From an uncultured Clostridia bacterium (GTDB lineage Bacteria; Bacillota; Clostridia; Christensenellales; Borkfalkiaceae): a DNA stretch of 64,000 nucleotides. The notes beneath the pieces were generated by a model. That model made no database searches, was not told where the DNA came from, and saw only the letters and a program-made list of their open reading frames with translations. How positions within the stretch are numbered: position 1 is the stretch's first letter; each line of letters opens with the position of its first letter. A program made the position numbers and the translations under genes. The DNA is taken from positions 1 through 64,000 of the forward strand of contig CALVZS010000001.1 of the NCBI GenBank assembly GCA_944372575.1. Direction: 5' to 3'. Of the stretch, positions 19,638 through 27,593 are shown piece after piece.

Positions 19638-21164
19638 TTATCTGCGTTCGGTATCCCAGAAAACTTCGCGCGCGGGTACGGTGATATCCTTCCCCGTCCG
19701 CTCTTTCACATATTCGAGGATGCTTTGATCCGCCCTGCGATAGGCGCACGCGCACATGGCGGAAAGAATGCCGTCGATCGCGGCGCCGCTGCGCAGCGCA
19801 CGGTAGAGCCTGCACTCCTCCAGCACATAGTCAAAGAGATCGCTCCATTCCTGCGCCAGTTCCCTGCGGCAGTGCGCACGGACTCGGTCAACGGCACGCT
19901 CCGCCCGGTCATACCATGCATCCAGATATGTCCAGTCCTCCCGCTCAAACGCCGCCTTCAGCGAGGGGTAGGTGCGCATGACGGTGGATCGGCTCAGTCC
20001 GACAAAAAAATAGTCCTCCTCTGCCGTACCGAGATGCTCCTGCACCGCACGGCGGTACGCTCCCTCCTCATCGTACATTTCCGCATTCCACATCCACTCC
20101 GCCATTGTCGAAAGCGCAAATTTGCTGCTCTCCCAGAGGGCGGACGGATTGGCGATACAGCCCACATGATAGGCTGCGATCGCACGCGTACGGTTGCATA
20201 CGGCGTCCAGATAGATCCGGTTCCCGGGTTGAAAATCGTTGACGGGATAGTTGTCCCAAAGTACGAGCGGGCGGCGGAACGCCTTTCGGGCGGCAATGCA
20301 GTCCCGTTCCGGAATGGCCTCCGCCACACAGTTATAACCCGTCCAGATAACGCAGATATCCCGATCAAGATACTTTCTGACGGCGCGGCGATACGGCGTA
20401 TCCGTATTCTGCGCATAGTCGGTGGGACAGAAGATGAGACTGCCCGTATGCGGCAGCCTTGCGCTGAGAAAGTTTGCCACATGGCAGTGCGCCTGCGCCG
20501 CACACGAAAACTGCCGCGCATCATGCGGGGACAGTTCCGCGGAGATATCGTCAAACAGAATGGCAAACTTATCCGCGCCCAGCGCCGCTATCTGCTCATA
20601 TTTCTTCAGCAAGAGGGCATAATCTTCCTCCGCGGTAAACCGGAAATCCTTGCCGGGAGAGAGACAATAATAGAACGCGATGTCCTTTTCCCGCGCACAG
20701 CGCACCAGCGCCCCGATCTGATCGAGCCACGCCTGCGGATAGGGTTCCCGCCAGAGATCGCGGTGATACGCGTCATCCTTCGGCGCATAAAAATAGGCAT
20801 TCATCCGATGGCGGGAAAGAAAATCGATGACGTCATGCCGCTTTTCCCACGCATACGGTTCCCCATAAAAACCCTCGATAATGCCGCGCAGCGCAAAGGA
20901 GGGATGATCTTCCACCTCCGCAACCAATGTCCCCTCCGGCCCCGTGAGACGGGAAAGCGCTTCATCGGCATACCTCTCCCCGCGGGCATTGCTGCAAGAA
21001 ATCTCCGCCCTTCCGCTTGCAGTGACGCACAGCCGGAATCCATCCGCCGGGATACGGTCGTCCCTGCTGACGCAGCGCTCCACAACCCTCGTATAGCTGT
21101 TCCGCGTGATCAGTTCTCTGAATTGCCGGTGCTGCCCGGCACTCTCCTCAAGCTGTTTTGTCAT
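19638..21164 (-). CDS. GH84-like beta-N-acetylglucosaminidase, cytoplasmic
   Basis: A 508-residue enzyme lacking a signal peptide. The GH84 core begins at RGIIEGFYG (residues 93-101), continues through MNAYFYAPKDDAYHRDLWREPYP, and carries the catalytic aspartate pair in FAILFDDIS (Asp 205-206). A shortened N-terminal domain precedes it, and the large attachment domains of secreted GH84 enzymes are absent. Substrate-assisted cleavage of beta-GlcNAc from imported glycans is expected. First gene of its unit; ATG 21162-21164 has only an A-rich GAAGAAAAACTAAA leader, a weak ribosome site. Confidence 0.88.
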   Translation of the reverse strand: MTKQLEESAGQHRQFRELITRNSYTRVVERCVSRDDRIPADGFRLCVTASGRAEISCSNARGERYADEALSRLTGPEGTLVAEVEDHPSFALRGIIEGFYGEPYAWEKRHDVIDFLSRHRMNAYFYAPKDDAYHRDLWREPYPQAWLDQIGALVRCAREKDIAFYYCLSPGKDFRFTAEEDYALLLKKYEQIAALGADKFAILFDDISAELSPHDARQFSCAAQAHCHVANFLSARLPHTGSLIFCPTDYAQNTDTPYRRAVRKYLDRDICVIWTGYNCVAEAIPERDCIAARKAFRRPLVLWDNYPVNDFQPGNRIYLDAVCNRTRAIAAYHVGCIANPSALWESSKFALSTMAEWMWNAEMYDEEGAYRRAVQEHLGTAEEDYFFVGLSRSTVMRTYPSLKAAFEREDWTYLDAWYDRAERAVDRVRAHCRRELAQEWSDLFDYVLEECRLYRALRSGAAIDGILSAMCACAYRRADQSILEYVKERTGKDITVPAREVFWDTERR

Positions 21165-21195
21165 TTTAGTTTTTCTTCTTGTGTATTCTTCATTA

Positions 21196-21210
21196 TGAAA
21201 TTTTTTTTCA
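21196..21210. promoter_or_regulatory. Candidate RpiR operator overlapping GH84 transcription start
   Basis: Palindrome TGAAA-TTTTT-TTTCA immediately downstream of, and touching, the -10 box, the position of a classical repressor site. It matches the palindrome at 15764-15778 in both arms and spacing. Confidence 0.6.
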
Positions 21211-21238
21211 TTATATCATATAACTGCACTTCTGGCAA
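21210..21238 (-). promoter_or_regulatory. Promoter of GH84-RpiR-GH38 unit
   Basis: Minus strand TTGCCA (21233-21238), 17 bases, TATAAT (21210-21215). Confidence 0.84.
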
Positions 21239-21374
21239 GCCCTTTTCCAAAAATAATACCGTGAAGTTCGCCTCCCTCTTACATGATCGCCGCATATCCT
21301 CTGCGATACGCGGCCGTCCCCTTCGATATACTCCGCGACGATGCGCCCCCATGCCGGTCTGTCAGCTTTGCCAT
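21211..21374 (-). pseudogene. Possible frameshifted relic of a small transposase-accessory (IS66 TnpA-like) gene
   Basis: ATG 21372-21374 has an excellent AGGAGG at 7 bases and starts MAKLTDRHGG, but the frame closes after 31 codons. A neighbouring frame carries WGRIVAEYIEGDGRVSQ, then CGDHV and YYFWKRACQK, an order resembling the small HTH protein of IS66 elements (W...I..Y..S...VS.YC..H...FYYWK). Its 3' end overlaps the GH84 promoter. The resemblance is by eye and weak; the segment could be noncoding. Confidence 0.28.
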
Positions 21375-21395
21375 CGTCCTACCTCCTTCTAAGCA

Positions 21396-21421
21396 TGAAA
21401 AAAGCACCCCGAAGGATGCTT
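21396..21421 (-). terminator. Terminator of CPCC-domain gene
   Basis: On the minus strand AAGCATCC-TTCG-GGGTGCTT (8 bp with a UUCG tetraloop) followed by a T run. Confidence 0.85.
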
Positions 21422-21433
21422 TGATATTGTTAT

Positions 21434-21646
21434 TTACTTCTTCGGCAATGGCTCTCCCCAGATATTCAAACCTTTTGCGAAATTCATTTTCGCCTCTTCC
21501 AACGAAATGGGATTTGCCCCCGATTTAACTGACGGGTCGTCTTCTGTGAAGTCATACACCCAATCGCAAACAGGACACGCGTCAACCAAAGTATCCCCGT
21601 TGTATTCCGCCCCACAAGCGGGACATTTAACATTCGATGCACTCAT
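21434..21646 (-). CDS. Cysteine-rich CPCC-family small protein
   Basis: A 70-residue protein with two Cys pairs, CPAC (residues 8-11) and CPVC (24-27), then W-x-YDF, SGANPISLEEAKMNF, the pattern of the CPCC domain (PF14206), a probable zinc or iron ribbon of unknown function. ATG 21644-21646 with AAGGTGAAGAG upstream. It stands alone between the sugar locus and tRNA-Thr with its own terminator, so it is probably monocistronic. Confidence 0.8.
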   Translation of the reverse strand: MSASNVKCPACGAEYNGDTLVDACPVCDWVYDFTEDDPSVKSGANPISLEEAKMNFAKGLNIWGEPLPKK

Positions 21647-21804
21647 CGCTCTTCACCTTTACTTCAAACTGCTTCGGGCGCAAAAAATAAAACATGTATA
21701 TCATGCCTTCGCCCGATGAAGCGAACTTCCTCGATTTTTCATCATATCGATAAAATCTTTTATTTTTCCTGCTATAATACAGCTTCCCCTTGTCGCTGTT
21801 GAAA

Positions 21805-21858
21805 AAGCAAAAACCCCATATATTGCAGTTATCGAAACAAAAACCACAATATATGGGG
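21805..21858 (-). terminator. Terminator of tRNA-Thr transcript
   Basis: A 12-bp stem CCCCATATATTG/CAATATATGGGG with a 20-base loop, then TTTTTGCTTTTT on the minus strand. The rest of the 216-base gap between the CPCC gene and the tRNA shows nothing else. Confidence 0.8.
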
Positions 21859-21862
21859 TCTA

Positions 21863-21938
21863 TGGAGCTTCTGGTCGGACTTGAACCGACGACCTATTGA
21901 TTACGAATCAATCGCTCTACCGACTGAGCCACAGAAGC
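21863..21938 (-). tRNA. tRNA-Thr (anticodon CGU)
   Basis: A complete cloverleaf of 76 bases with encoded CCA: acceptor GCTTCTG/CAGAAGC, D-stem GCTC/GAGC, anticodon stem ATTGA/TCAAT with loop TTCGTAA (anticodon CGT at 21903-21905), T-arm GTCGG-TTCAAGT-CCGAC, discriminator T. Reads ACG threonine codons. Confidence 0.97.
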
Positions 21939-21969
21939 ATTTTTGTCCGCAGCACGGACACGCTCATAC

Positions 21970-21998
21970 ATTATAGGAAAAAACGTGCAAAAATGCAA
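21970..21998 (-). promoter_or_regulatory. Promoter of tRNA-Thr
   Basis: Minus strand TTGCAT (21993-21998), 17 bases, TATAAT (21970-21975), placing the start about 25 bases before the tRNA. Confidence 0.8.
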
Positions 21999-22016
21999 GC
22001 GTTTTTCTATGCTTTT

Positions 22017-22922
22017 TCAGATTTTTTTCTTTTTTGGGACAAAGAGCCGCATCCGGCGGGGAAGCAGTTCCACCTCGATATTCCCGCACATCCCCTCCTC
22101 CCCGTCCAGATCCCACACGAGGTCGTCGGCAGTCTGAATGGTGAAACGGCTGCCGCGCAGAAGCGTGATCTTGTTTCTGCGCACCTTGCCGCGGAAAAGA
22201 AAGAGCATGGCAATGGACACGAACGCCCCCATGCGCGCAAAGAGATCGGGGTGTTCCTTCTGACGGATGATCGCCATCTCCATGACGCCGTCCGCCATGC
22301 TCGAGCGTTTGTTGACGGGCATCCCCGCGACCGAGCGTCCGTTCATCGTGAGGATGAGGACGGAATGCGTCCGGACGGTCTGCTCCCCGCAGGTAATTGT
22401 CAGAGGAAAGACGCGCAGCTTCATCTCATGCCGCAGCACTTCAAACGCATAGGCGAGGATGCCGAAGCGCTTTTTGCTGGCGGGTTTTGCCGTATACGTT
22501 GCGCGCGTAAACGCACCCGCCGCCGCAATGTACATGGCATACCTCCCGCCGCTCAGGCGCATGACGTCGAGGCGCTGTTCATGCCCGTCCAGAATGACCC
22601 GGAGCGCGCCCTTTACATTGCGCGGAATGCCCAGCGAGCGCGCCACGTCGTTGGTGGTGCCGCCGGGAAGATACCCGAGCCGCACGTCCCGCCCGCCGAT
22701 GCCCTGCAAAACGCGGTTGAACGTGCCGTCCCCGCCCGAAAAGAGGATGACGTCATAGCGCTCTGCTCCGTCGCGGGCATACTCTGTCATCTCCTCCCCG
22801 CTCTCGGTGGCGACGATGTCCACATGACCGAAGTGCGCGCACAGCGTCCTGCGGATATAGCCGATCTTTTTGGCGACCTTTCCCCTGCCGCTCTTCGGAT
22901 GATACAAAAACAGACAGTTCAA
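22017..22922 (-). CDS. Diacylglycerol kinase-like lipid kinase
   Basis: A 301-residue protein of the DAGK catalytic family, which phosphorylates diacylglycerol or related lipids at the membrane. Landmarks: HPKSGRGK at the N-terminus, the nucleotide loop FSGGDGTFNRVLQGI near residue 62, LGYLPGGTTNDVARSLGIP near 85, and the C-terminal DGVMEM and DGEEG motifs. Start is TTG (22920-22922), overlapping the trhP stop as TTGA, with GGAG nine bases upstream. Last gene of the overlapping five-gene set. YegS/BmrU-type lipid kinase is an alternative name. Confidence 0.88.
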   Translation of the reverse strand: MNCLFLYHPKSGRGKVAKKIGYIRRTLCAHFGHVDIVATESGEEMTEYARDGAERYDVILFSGGDGTFNRVLQGIGGRDVRLGYLPGGTTNDVARSLGIPRNVKGALRVILDGHEQRLDVMRLSGGRYAMYIAAAGAFTRATYTAKPASKKRFGILAYAFEVLRHEMKLRVFPLTITCGEQTVRTHSVLILTMNGRSVAGMPVNKRSSMADGVMEMAIIRQKEHPDLFARMGAFVSIAMLFLFRGKVRRNKITLLRGSRFTIQTADDLVWDLDGEEGMCGNIEVELLPRRMRLFVPKKKKI

Positions 22923-24151
22923 CGCTCTCTCACTCCCGCGTCCGGATTTGCATGACCGCGCGTCCCGCCCCTGCGGCGGCGCAGAATATCCCCCCTTTGC
23001 AGGGGCAGATCGCAGGCAAAGGTATAGTGCTCCTGCACGAGCCTGGCGTCCGTGCAGGGCGCGCCCGCGCCGTCGCGCAGTGCCATTACGGTCATACTCC
23101 GTCCGAACGCCTCCCCGGGGGAAAGCACCTCCAGCGTGTCCCCTTCATAGAAGCGGTTGCGCATTTCCACGCAGACGCGCCCGTCCTTTTGGGAGAGGAC
23201 GGCGGCGATGAACTCGCACGTCCCAGCCGTCTGTGAGCCGTCCGGAAGCAGGGTATCGTGATTTTCCCCGAGGGCGAACGCCGTGGTATAGGCGCGGTGG
23301 TCGACGGTCTCCAACTCGGGCGCAAGCGTTGCGGCGGGAGCGCCGTCCAGAATGCGGCGGTAGGCGTTGACGACGGTGGCAAGGTAGTATTCGCTCTTCA
23401 TGCGCCCCTCGATCTTGAAGGAACACACCCCTGCCGCGGCGAGCTCGTCCAGATGCGCGCTCAGATTGAGGTCGCGGCTGTTCATCACATACACGCCCCG
23501 CCCGTCCTCCTCCAGGTCGCACCAGCCGTCCTTCTCCCGGCTTTGGATGCGGTAGGCGCGGCGGCACGCCTGCACGCACGCGCCGCGGTTGGCGGGGCGG
23601 GAATCCAGATAGTCGGAGAGATAGCACCTGCCGCTGTACGAGATGCACATGGCGCCGTGGACGAACGCCTCCAGCTCCAGTTCGGGGCAGGCGGCGTGAA
23701 TGTCCTCGATCTCCCGGAGGGACAGCTCGCGGGCGAGCACCACGCGGCTTGCCCCGAGCGCGCGGTAGGCGCGGGCAGCCTGCGCATTGGTGACGTTTGC
23801 CTGCGTGGAGATATGCACGTTCAAGCGGGGCGCGGCGCTCCGGCACAGGGTAAGCAGCCCGAGATCGGACACGAGCACCCCGTCCGCCCCCATCCCCTCC
23901 AGCGTGCGGAAATACGCTTCGGCAGCGGAGAGATCGGCATTGCGCGCGAAGATATTGACGGCGACATACACTTTCCTGCCCCGTTCATGGGCGTAGGCGA
24001 TGCCTTCGGCAAGCTCCTCGTCGGTGAAATTGTCGGCAAACGCGCGCAGGGAGAGCGCCTTTCCGCCCGCATACACGGCGTCCGCGCCGAAATACAGCGC
24101 GCATTTTAGTTTTGCAAGGTTCCCCGCGGGAGCCAGAAGTTCGGGCTTCAT
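22919..24151 (-). CDS. trhP: U32-family tRNA hydroxylation protein TrhP
   Basis: A 410-residue peptidase-U32 family member. ELLAPAGNLAKLKCALYFGADAVY opens the barrel; the signature EAFVHGAMCISYSGRCYLSDY with the downstream Cys in ANRGACVQACRRAY follows near residues 160-190. U32 proteins of this group (YegQ/YrrO) form 5-hydroxyuridine at tRNA position 34 from prephenate. The start is ATG 24149-24151 after AAGGAGGG, overlapping the kinase stop as ATGA. Co-transcription with a TrmR-type methyltransferase, which methylates that hydroxyl, supports the assignment over a collagenase role. Confidence 0.86.
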   Translation of the reverse strand: MKPELLAPAGNLAKLKCALYFGADAVYAGGKALSLRAFADNFTDEELAEGIAYAHERGRKVYVAVNIFARNADLSAAEAYFRTLEGMGADGVLVSDLGLLTLCRSAAPRLNVHISTQANVTNAQAARAYRALGASRVVLARELSLREIEDIHAACPELELEAFVHGAMCISYSGRCYLSDYLDSRPANRGACVQACRRAYRIQSREKDGWCDLEEDGRGVYVMNSRDLNLSAHLDELAAAGVCSFKIEGRMKSEYYLATVVNAYRRILDGAPAATLAPELETVDHRAYTTAFALGENHDTLLPDGSQTAGTCEFIAAVLSQKDGRVCVEMRNRFYEGDTLEVLSPGEAFGRSMTVMALRDGAGAPCTDARLVQEHYTFACDLPLQRGDILRRRRGGTRGHANPDAGVRER

Positions 24152-24663
24152 TTTCCCTCCTTGGCAAAGACCATGTCCGTGATCAGCTGCGCAGCAGCCG
24201 CCGCAGACATGCCGTCCGTGCAAATATTCGTTCCGCCCATGCCCGCCTCATACAGGGGCAAATAGGCAAGGGAACAGGCTACCACGTCCCTCTTCCGCCT
24301 GCCGGCAGCGACGTCGGCGGCGAGGCGGGCGCGCAGCGTCCCCTCCCCCGCTGTGAGCGTGAACAGCGAAAAGACTATCTGCCCGCCGATGCGGCGGCGC
24401 AGTTCGTCGACGATCTCCCTTGCGGGCATCACCCAGCAGAAGAGCACCCGCTCCGCGGCGGAGCAGGCGAGAAAGGCGCGCAGCAGATGCGCCGCATTGG
24501 AGAGGACAAGCTCTTTTGTCTCCGCCGTCACGGTGAAGGGAGTGAAGTCCCAGCACCAGTCGCCGTCCAGAAAGGCGCAGGGCGCAAGCAGTTCTTTGAG
24601 CTGCGCACATACGGCGCTCTTTCCAACGCCCATCGTGCCGTTGACAAAAATGAGGTGCTTCAT
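24148..24663 (-). CDS. Small P-loop kinase-like ATPase
   Basis: A 171-residue protein with Walker A GTMGVGKS at residues 9-16, a following DGDWCWDF and a C-terminal TDGMS, the layout of AAA_17/AAA_33-type nucleoside or small-molecule kinases. Substrate unknown. It sits between trmR and trhP with four-base ATGA overlaps on both sides, so it is translated with them. In Bacillus the comparable cluster is followed by uridine kinase, but this protein is not an evident Udk. Confidence 0.76.
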   Translation of the reverse strand: MKHLIFVNGTMGVGKSAVCAQLKELLAPCAFLDGDWCWDFTPFTVTAETKELVLSNAAHLLRAFLACSAAERVLFCWVMPAREIVDELRRRIGGQIVFSLFTLTAGEGTLRARLAADVAAGRRKRDVVACSLAYLPLYEAGMGGTNICTDGMSAAAAAQLITDMVFAKEGK

Positions 24664-25244
24664 ATCCCTTCCCCCTTGCGGGCGACGGCAAGCCCCTTTC
24701 CCACGGGCAGCACGCGCACGCAGAAGTCCGCGTCCGCCTGCAGCGCCTGCAAAAATTCCCCGATGTGCTGCGCGAGCATTTTCCGCTTTTTGGGAACGCC
24801 GTCCGCGAAGAGGGACACGTCGTCCGCGCACAGCACGCCGCCCGCGCGCAGCAGACGCTTGCAGTCGGGCAGGAAGCGGCGATACTGCACCTTGGCGCAG
24901 TCGAGGAAGATGAGGTCATATTCCCCCTGCAGGCAGGGAAGGATGTCCGCCGCATCCCCTTCCAGCAGGCGGACACGGTCTGCAACGCCGAATGATGCAA
25001 AATTTTCCCGTGCCGAGACGATGCGCGCCCCATCCCGTTCGATGGCGGTGACGTGGGCAGCGCCGCCAAGCAGCAGTGCAACCGCCGTCAGCCCCCTTCC
25101 CGTTCCGATTTCAAGGACACGCTGTGCGCAAATGCGCTCCGCCTGCTGCAAAAGTACGGCGAGGACATCGTCGCTCGCCGTAGGATCGCGTTCCTGAAGC
25201 GCCGCCGCCCGCAGGGCGGCAAGCCGCTGCATTTTCTCATTCAT
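24660..25244 (-). CDS. trmR: SAM-dependent O-methyltransferase, TrmR-like
   Basis: A 194-residue class I methyltransferase of the O-methyltransferase 3 family. SAM motif I VLEIGTGRGLTAVALLLGG is near residues 44-62, the acidic strand end AIERD near 73, GDAADILP near 100 and YDLIFLDCAK near 110. TrmR (YrrM) members methylate 5-hydroxyuridine-34 in tRNA to 5-methoxyuridine; linkage to trhP two genes downstream makes this the best call, though catechol- or caffeoyl-CoA-type relatives share the fold. ATG overlaps the TfoX-N gene stop. Confidence 0.8.
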   Translation of the reverse strand: MNEKMQRLAALRAAALQERDPTASDDVLAVLLQQAERICAQRVLEIGTGRGLTAVALLLGGAAHVTAIERDGARIVSARENFASFGVADRVRLLEGDAADILPCLQGEYDLIFLDCAKVQYRRFLPDCKRLLRAGGVLCADDVSLFADGVPKKRKMLAQHIGEFLQALQADADFCVRVLPVGKGLAVARKGEGI

Positions 25245-25516
25245 GGAACCAACCGTCTCAACAGTTCAAAAATTTCCCGCTTGTCCCTTCCCTCCACGAG
25301 AAGGGCAGGCTTTGCGCCCGGGTGCGGCGGCAGGAGGGGCGCCCCCGCCAGAAGCGCACGGGCAGCCGGTGTCGCCTTCAAAAAGAGCCTTCCGTCCTCG
25401 ATAGTGCCGACATATGCCTCTTTGAAATAGACCAGCCATTCCCCCATCATGGCGCGGATGCGCACCTCGGGGATGTCACCGACGATGGAATATGCAACAC
25501 TCTTTGGTGTACCCAT
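25241..25516 (-). CDS. TfoX N-terminal domain protein
   Basis: A 91-residue protein matching the TfoX_N domain: VRIRAMMGEWLVYFKEAYVGTIEDGRLFLKATP, then a PGAKPALLVEG segment and a helical end. No TfoX C-terminal domain, so this is the stand-alone type of unknown function found in many Firmicutes. ATG 25514-25516 with GAGG at 6 bases. First of five overlapping genes; the 95 bases to the RNase J stop contain no clear terminator, so read-through from RNase J is possible. Confidence 0.76.
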   Translation of the reverse strand: MGTPKSVAYSIVGDIPEVRIRAMMGEWLVYFKEAYVGTIEDGRLFLKATPAARALLAGAPLLPPHPGAKPALLVEGRDKREIFELLRRLVP

Positions 25517-25611
25517 TTTTTCCTCTTTGCCTGCGCAGGGCGCGGCTGCGCCGGACAGCTGCACATGGTACCCCCTCCGGCGAGTCTGTGCGAAAAAACG
25601 TGTGAACTTCC

Positions 25612-27579
25612 TTACACTTCCTGGATCGCCGTCAGGATCATGGGCGACTGCTTAGTCTTTTTGAACAGATAGTTCTTGACCGCGCGGCGGATCGCAGCCG
25701 AGAGTTCGGCAGCAGTGCCGTGGGAGGGCGCACCGTCCACCGCCTTTTCCACCACGTCCTTGAGATCGCGCAGATAGTCGCGCTCATCCGAAAAGACAAA
25801 GCCGCGGCTCTCGATGACGGGATCGCCCAGAAGCACACCGTTCGAGACGGCGACGGAGATGACGAACAGCCCCTCCTCCGACATACGGATGCGGTCTTTG
25901 AGCACCTCGCTGGTGCCATAGTCCTCAAATCCCGCCCCGTCGATGAGGCGCGCACCCGCAGGGAAGTTGTCCCCCTGGCGCAAAGAGTCGTCCGTGACCT
26001 CCGCACAGGCCCCGATCTCCGGGATGAGGATGCATTCGGGGCGCATCCCCAGCTCCTGCGCGAGCAGGGCGTGCCGCTTGAGATGGCGGTACTCCCCGTG
26101 AACGGGAATAAAGAATTTGGGGTTTAAAAGCGTGTGCATGATCTTGTGTTCTTCCTGGCAGGCATGGCCCGAGACGTGGATCTTTTCCAGGCTCTCATAC
26201 ACGACGTTGGCGCCCTTTTTGTAGAGATTGTTGATGACGCGGTAGATCATGCGCTCGTTGCCCGGGATGGGGCTTGCGGAGATGACCACCGTATCGTTTG
26301 CGCCGATGGTGACCTTGTTGAACTCGCCCGCCGCCATGCGCGTGAGGGCGCTCATCGGTTCGCCCTGTGAGCCGGTGGAGATGATGACGATCTCCCGATC
26401 GAAAAAGTTCTTGGTCTTTTCCACGTCCACAAGGACGCCCTCGGGAATGGTGATCTCCCCGATCTTTGCCGCCGCCTCGACGACGTTGAACATACTGCGT
26501 CCCGAGAGCGCCACCTTGCGGCGGAACTTGACGGCGATGTCCACGATCTGCTGCAGACGGTGTACGTTGGAGGCGAACGTGGCGATGACCAGCCGCCTGT
26601 CCGCGTTCTCCGCAAAGATATGCTCGAGCGTGGTGCCGACCACCTTTTCGCTCATCGTGTACCCGGGCCGCTCGATGTTGGTGGATTCCCCGAGGTACAA
26701 AAGGACGCCCTTCTTGCCGTATTCGGCGATCTCGGCGAGGTCGATGGGCCTGCCCGCGACGGGCGTCAGGTCGATCTTGAAGTCGCCGCTGTGGAAGATG
26801 ATGCCGTAGGGCGTCTCGACGGCGAGCGCCAGCGATCCCGCGATGGAGTGGTTGACGTTGACGCAATGCACAGTAAAGACGCCTGCCTTGATGCTGTCCT
26901 TGGGCACGACGGTGCGCTCGACGACGTTGTTCATGCGGTGCTCGCGCAGTTTGTTGTCCACGAGCGCGAGCGTGAGCTTGGTGCCGTAGAGGGGCGTTGC
27001 GGGCAGCAGTTCCTTCATCAGATAGGGAACGCCGCCGATATGATCCTCATGCCCGTGCGTCAGAAATACGCCGCGGATCTTCTGGCGGTTGTTGACAAGA
27101 TAGGTGATGTCGGGGAATACCAGGTCGATGCCCGGCATTTCCTCCGTGGGGAAGATGATCCCCGCGTCGATGACGATGATGTCGTTGCCGTACTCGATCG
27201 CGGTCATGTTCTTGCCGATCTCGCCCACGCCGCCGAAGAAGAGCACCTTGACGGGTTTCTTCTTTTTCCCGCGCTCTCTGCGCTCCGCGCCCTGCGGCTT
27301 TGCCGTCTGCCCCTGCGCGGACACGCGCTCCTTTGCGGCGGGCGCTCTCTGCCCCTCCTGTGCGCGCCCGACGGCCTCGGGGAGTTTTGTCCCCTTCCCC
27401 TTGGCGCGCGAACGGCGCTGCGGCTTGTAGCCTGCCTCCTGCATCGCCTCCTTGCTGCGCATTTGGCCGGCAATCTTTTCGCGCTGTGCGCGGTTGTACG
27501 CCTCGATGCCGTTGAGAATGGCAAGTTCTACGGCGGGATCGGTATGTCTTTGACCGGAATTGTTTTTATCGTTCTTCAA
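25612..27579 (-). CDS. rnj: Ribonuclease J with long basic N-terminal extension
   Basis: A 655-residue metallo-beta-lactamase/beta-CASP RNase, the 5' exonuclease and endonuclease central to Gram-positive mRNA decay and rRNA processing. The catalytic HGHEDHIGG is at residues 175-183; SGDFKIDLTP, STNIERPG and the late PVHGEYRHL are also present. About 108 residues precede the usual start, Lys/Arg/Gln-rich and low in order. TTG 27577-27579 is chosen because AAGGAG lies exactly 7 bases upstream; a longer frame would run into the leader hairpin. Standard family length is about 555. Confidence 0.95.
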   Translation of the reverse strand: MKNDKNNSGQRHTDPAVELAILNGIEAYNRAQREKIAGQMRSKEAMQEAGYKPQRRSRAKGKGTKLPEAVGRAQEGQRAPAAKERVSAQGQTAKPQGAERRERGKKKKPVKVLFFGGVGEIGKNMTAIEYGNDIIVIDAGIIFPTEEMPGIDLVFPDITYLVNNRQKIRGVFLTHGHEDHIGGVPYLMKELLPATPLYGTKLTLALVDNKLREHRMNNVVERTVVPKDSIKAGVFTVHCVNVNHSIAGSLALAVETPYGIIFHSGDFKIDLTPVAGRPIDLAEIAEYGKKGVLLYLGESTNIERPGYTMSEKVVGTTLEHIFAENADRRLVIATFASNVHRLQQIVDIAVKFRRKVALSGRSMFNVVEAAAKIGEITIPEGVLVDVEKTKNFFDREIVIISTGSQGEPMSALTRMAAGEFNKVTIGANDTVVISASPIPGNERMIYRVINNLYKKGANVVYESLEKIHVSGHACQEEHKIMHTLLNPKFFIPVHGEYRHLKRHALLAQELGMRPECILIPEIGACAEVTDDSLRQGDNFPAGARLIDGAGFEDYGTSEVLKDRIRMSEEGLFVISVAVSNGVLLGDPVIESRGFVFSDERDYLRDLKDVVEKAVDGAPSHGTAAELSAAIRRAVKNYLFKKTKQSPMILTAIQEV

Positions 27580-27593
27580 AAATACACTCCTTG

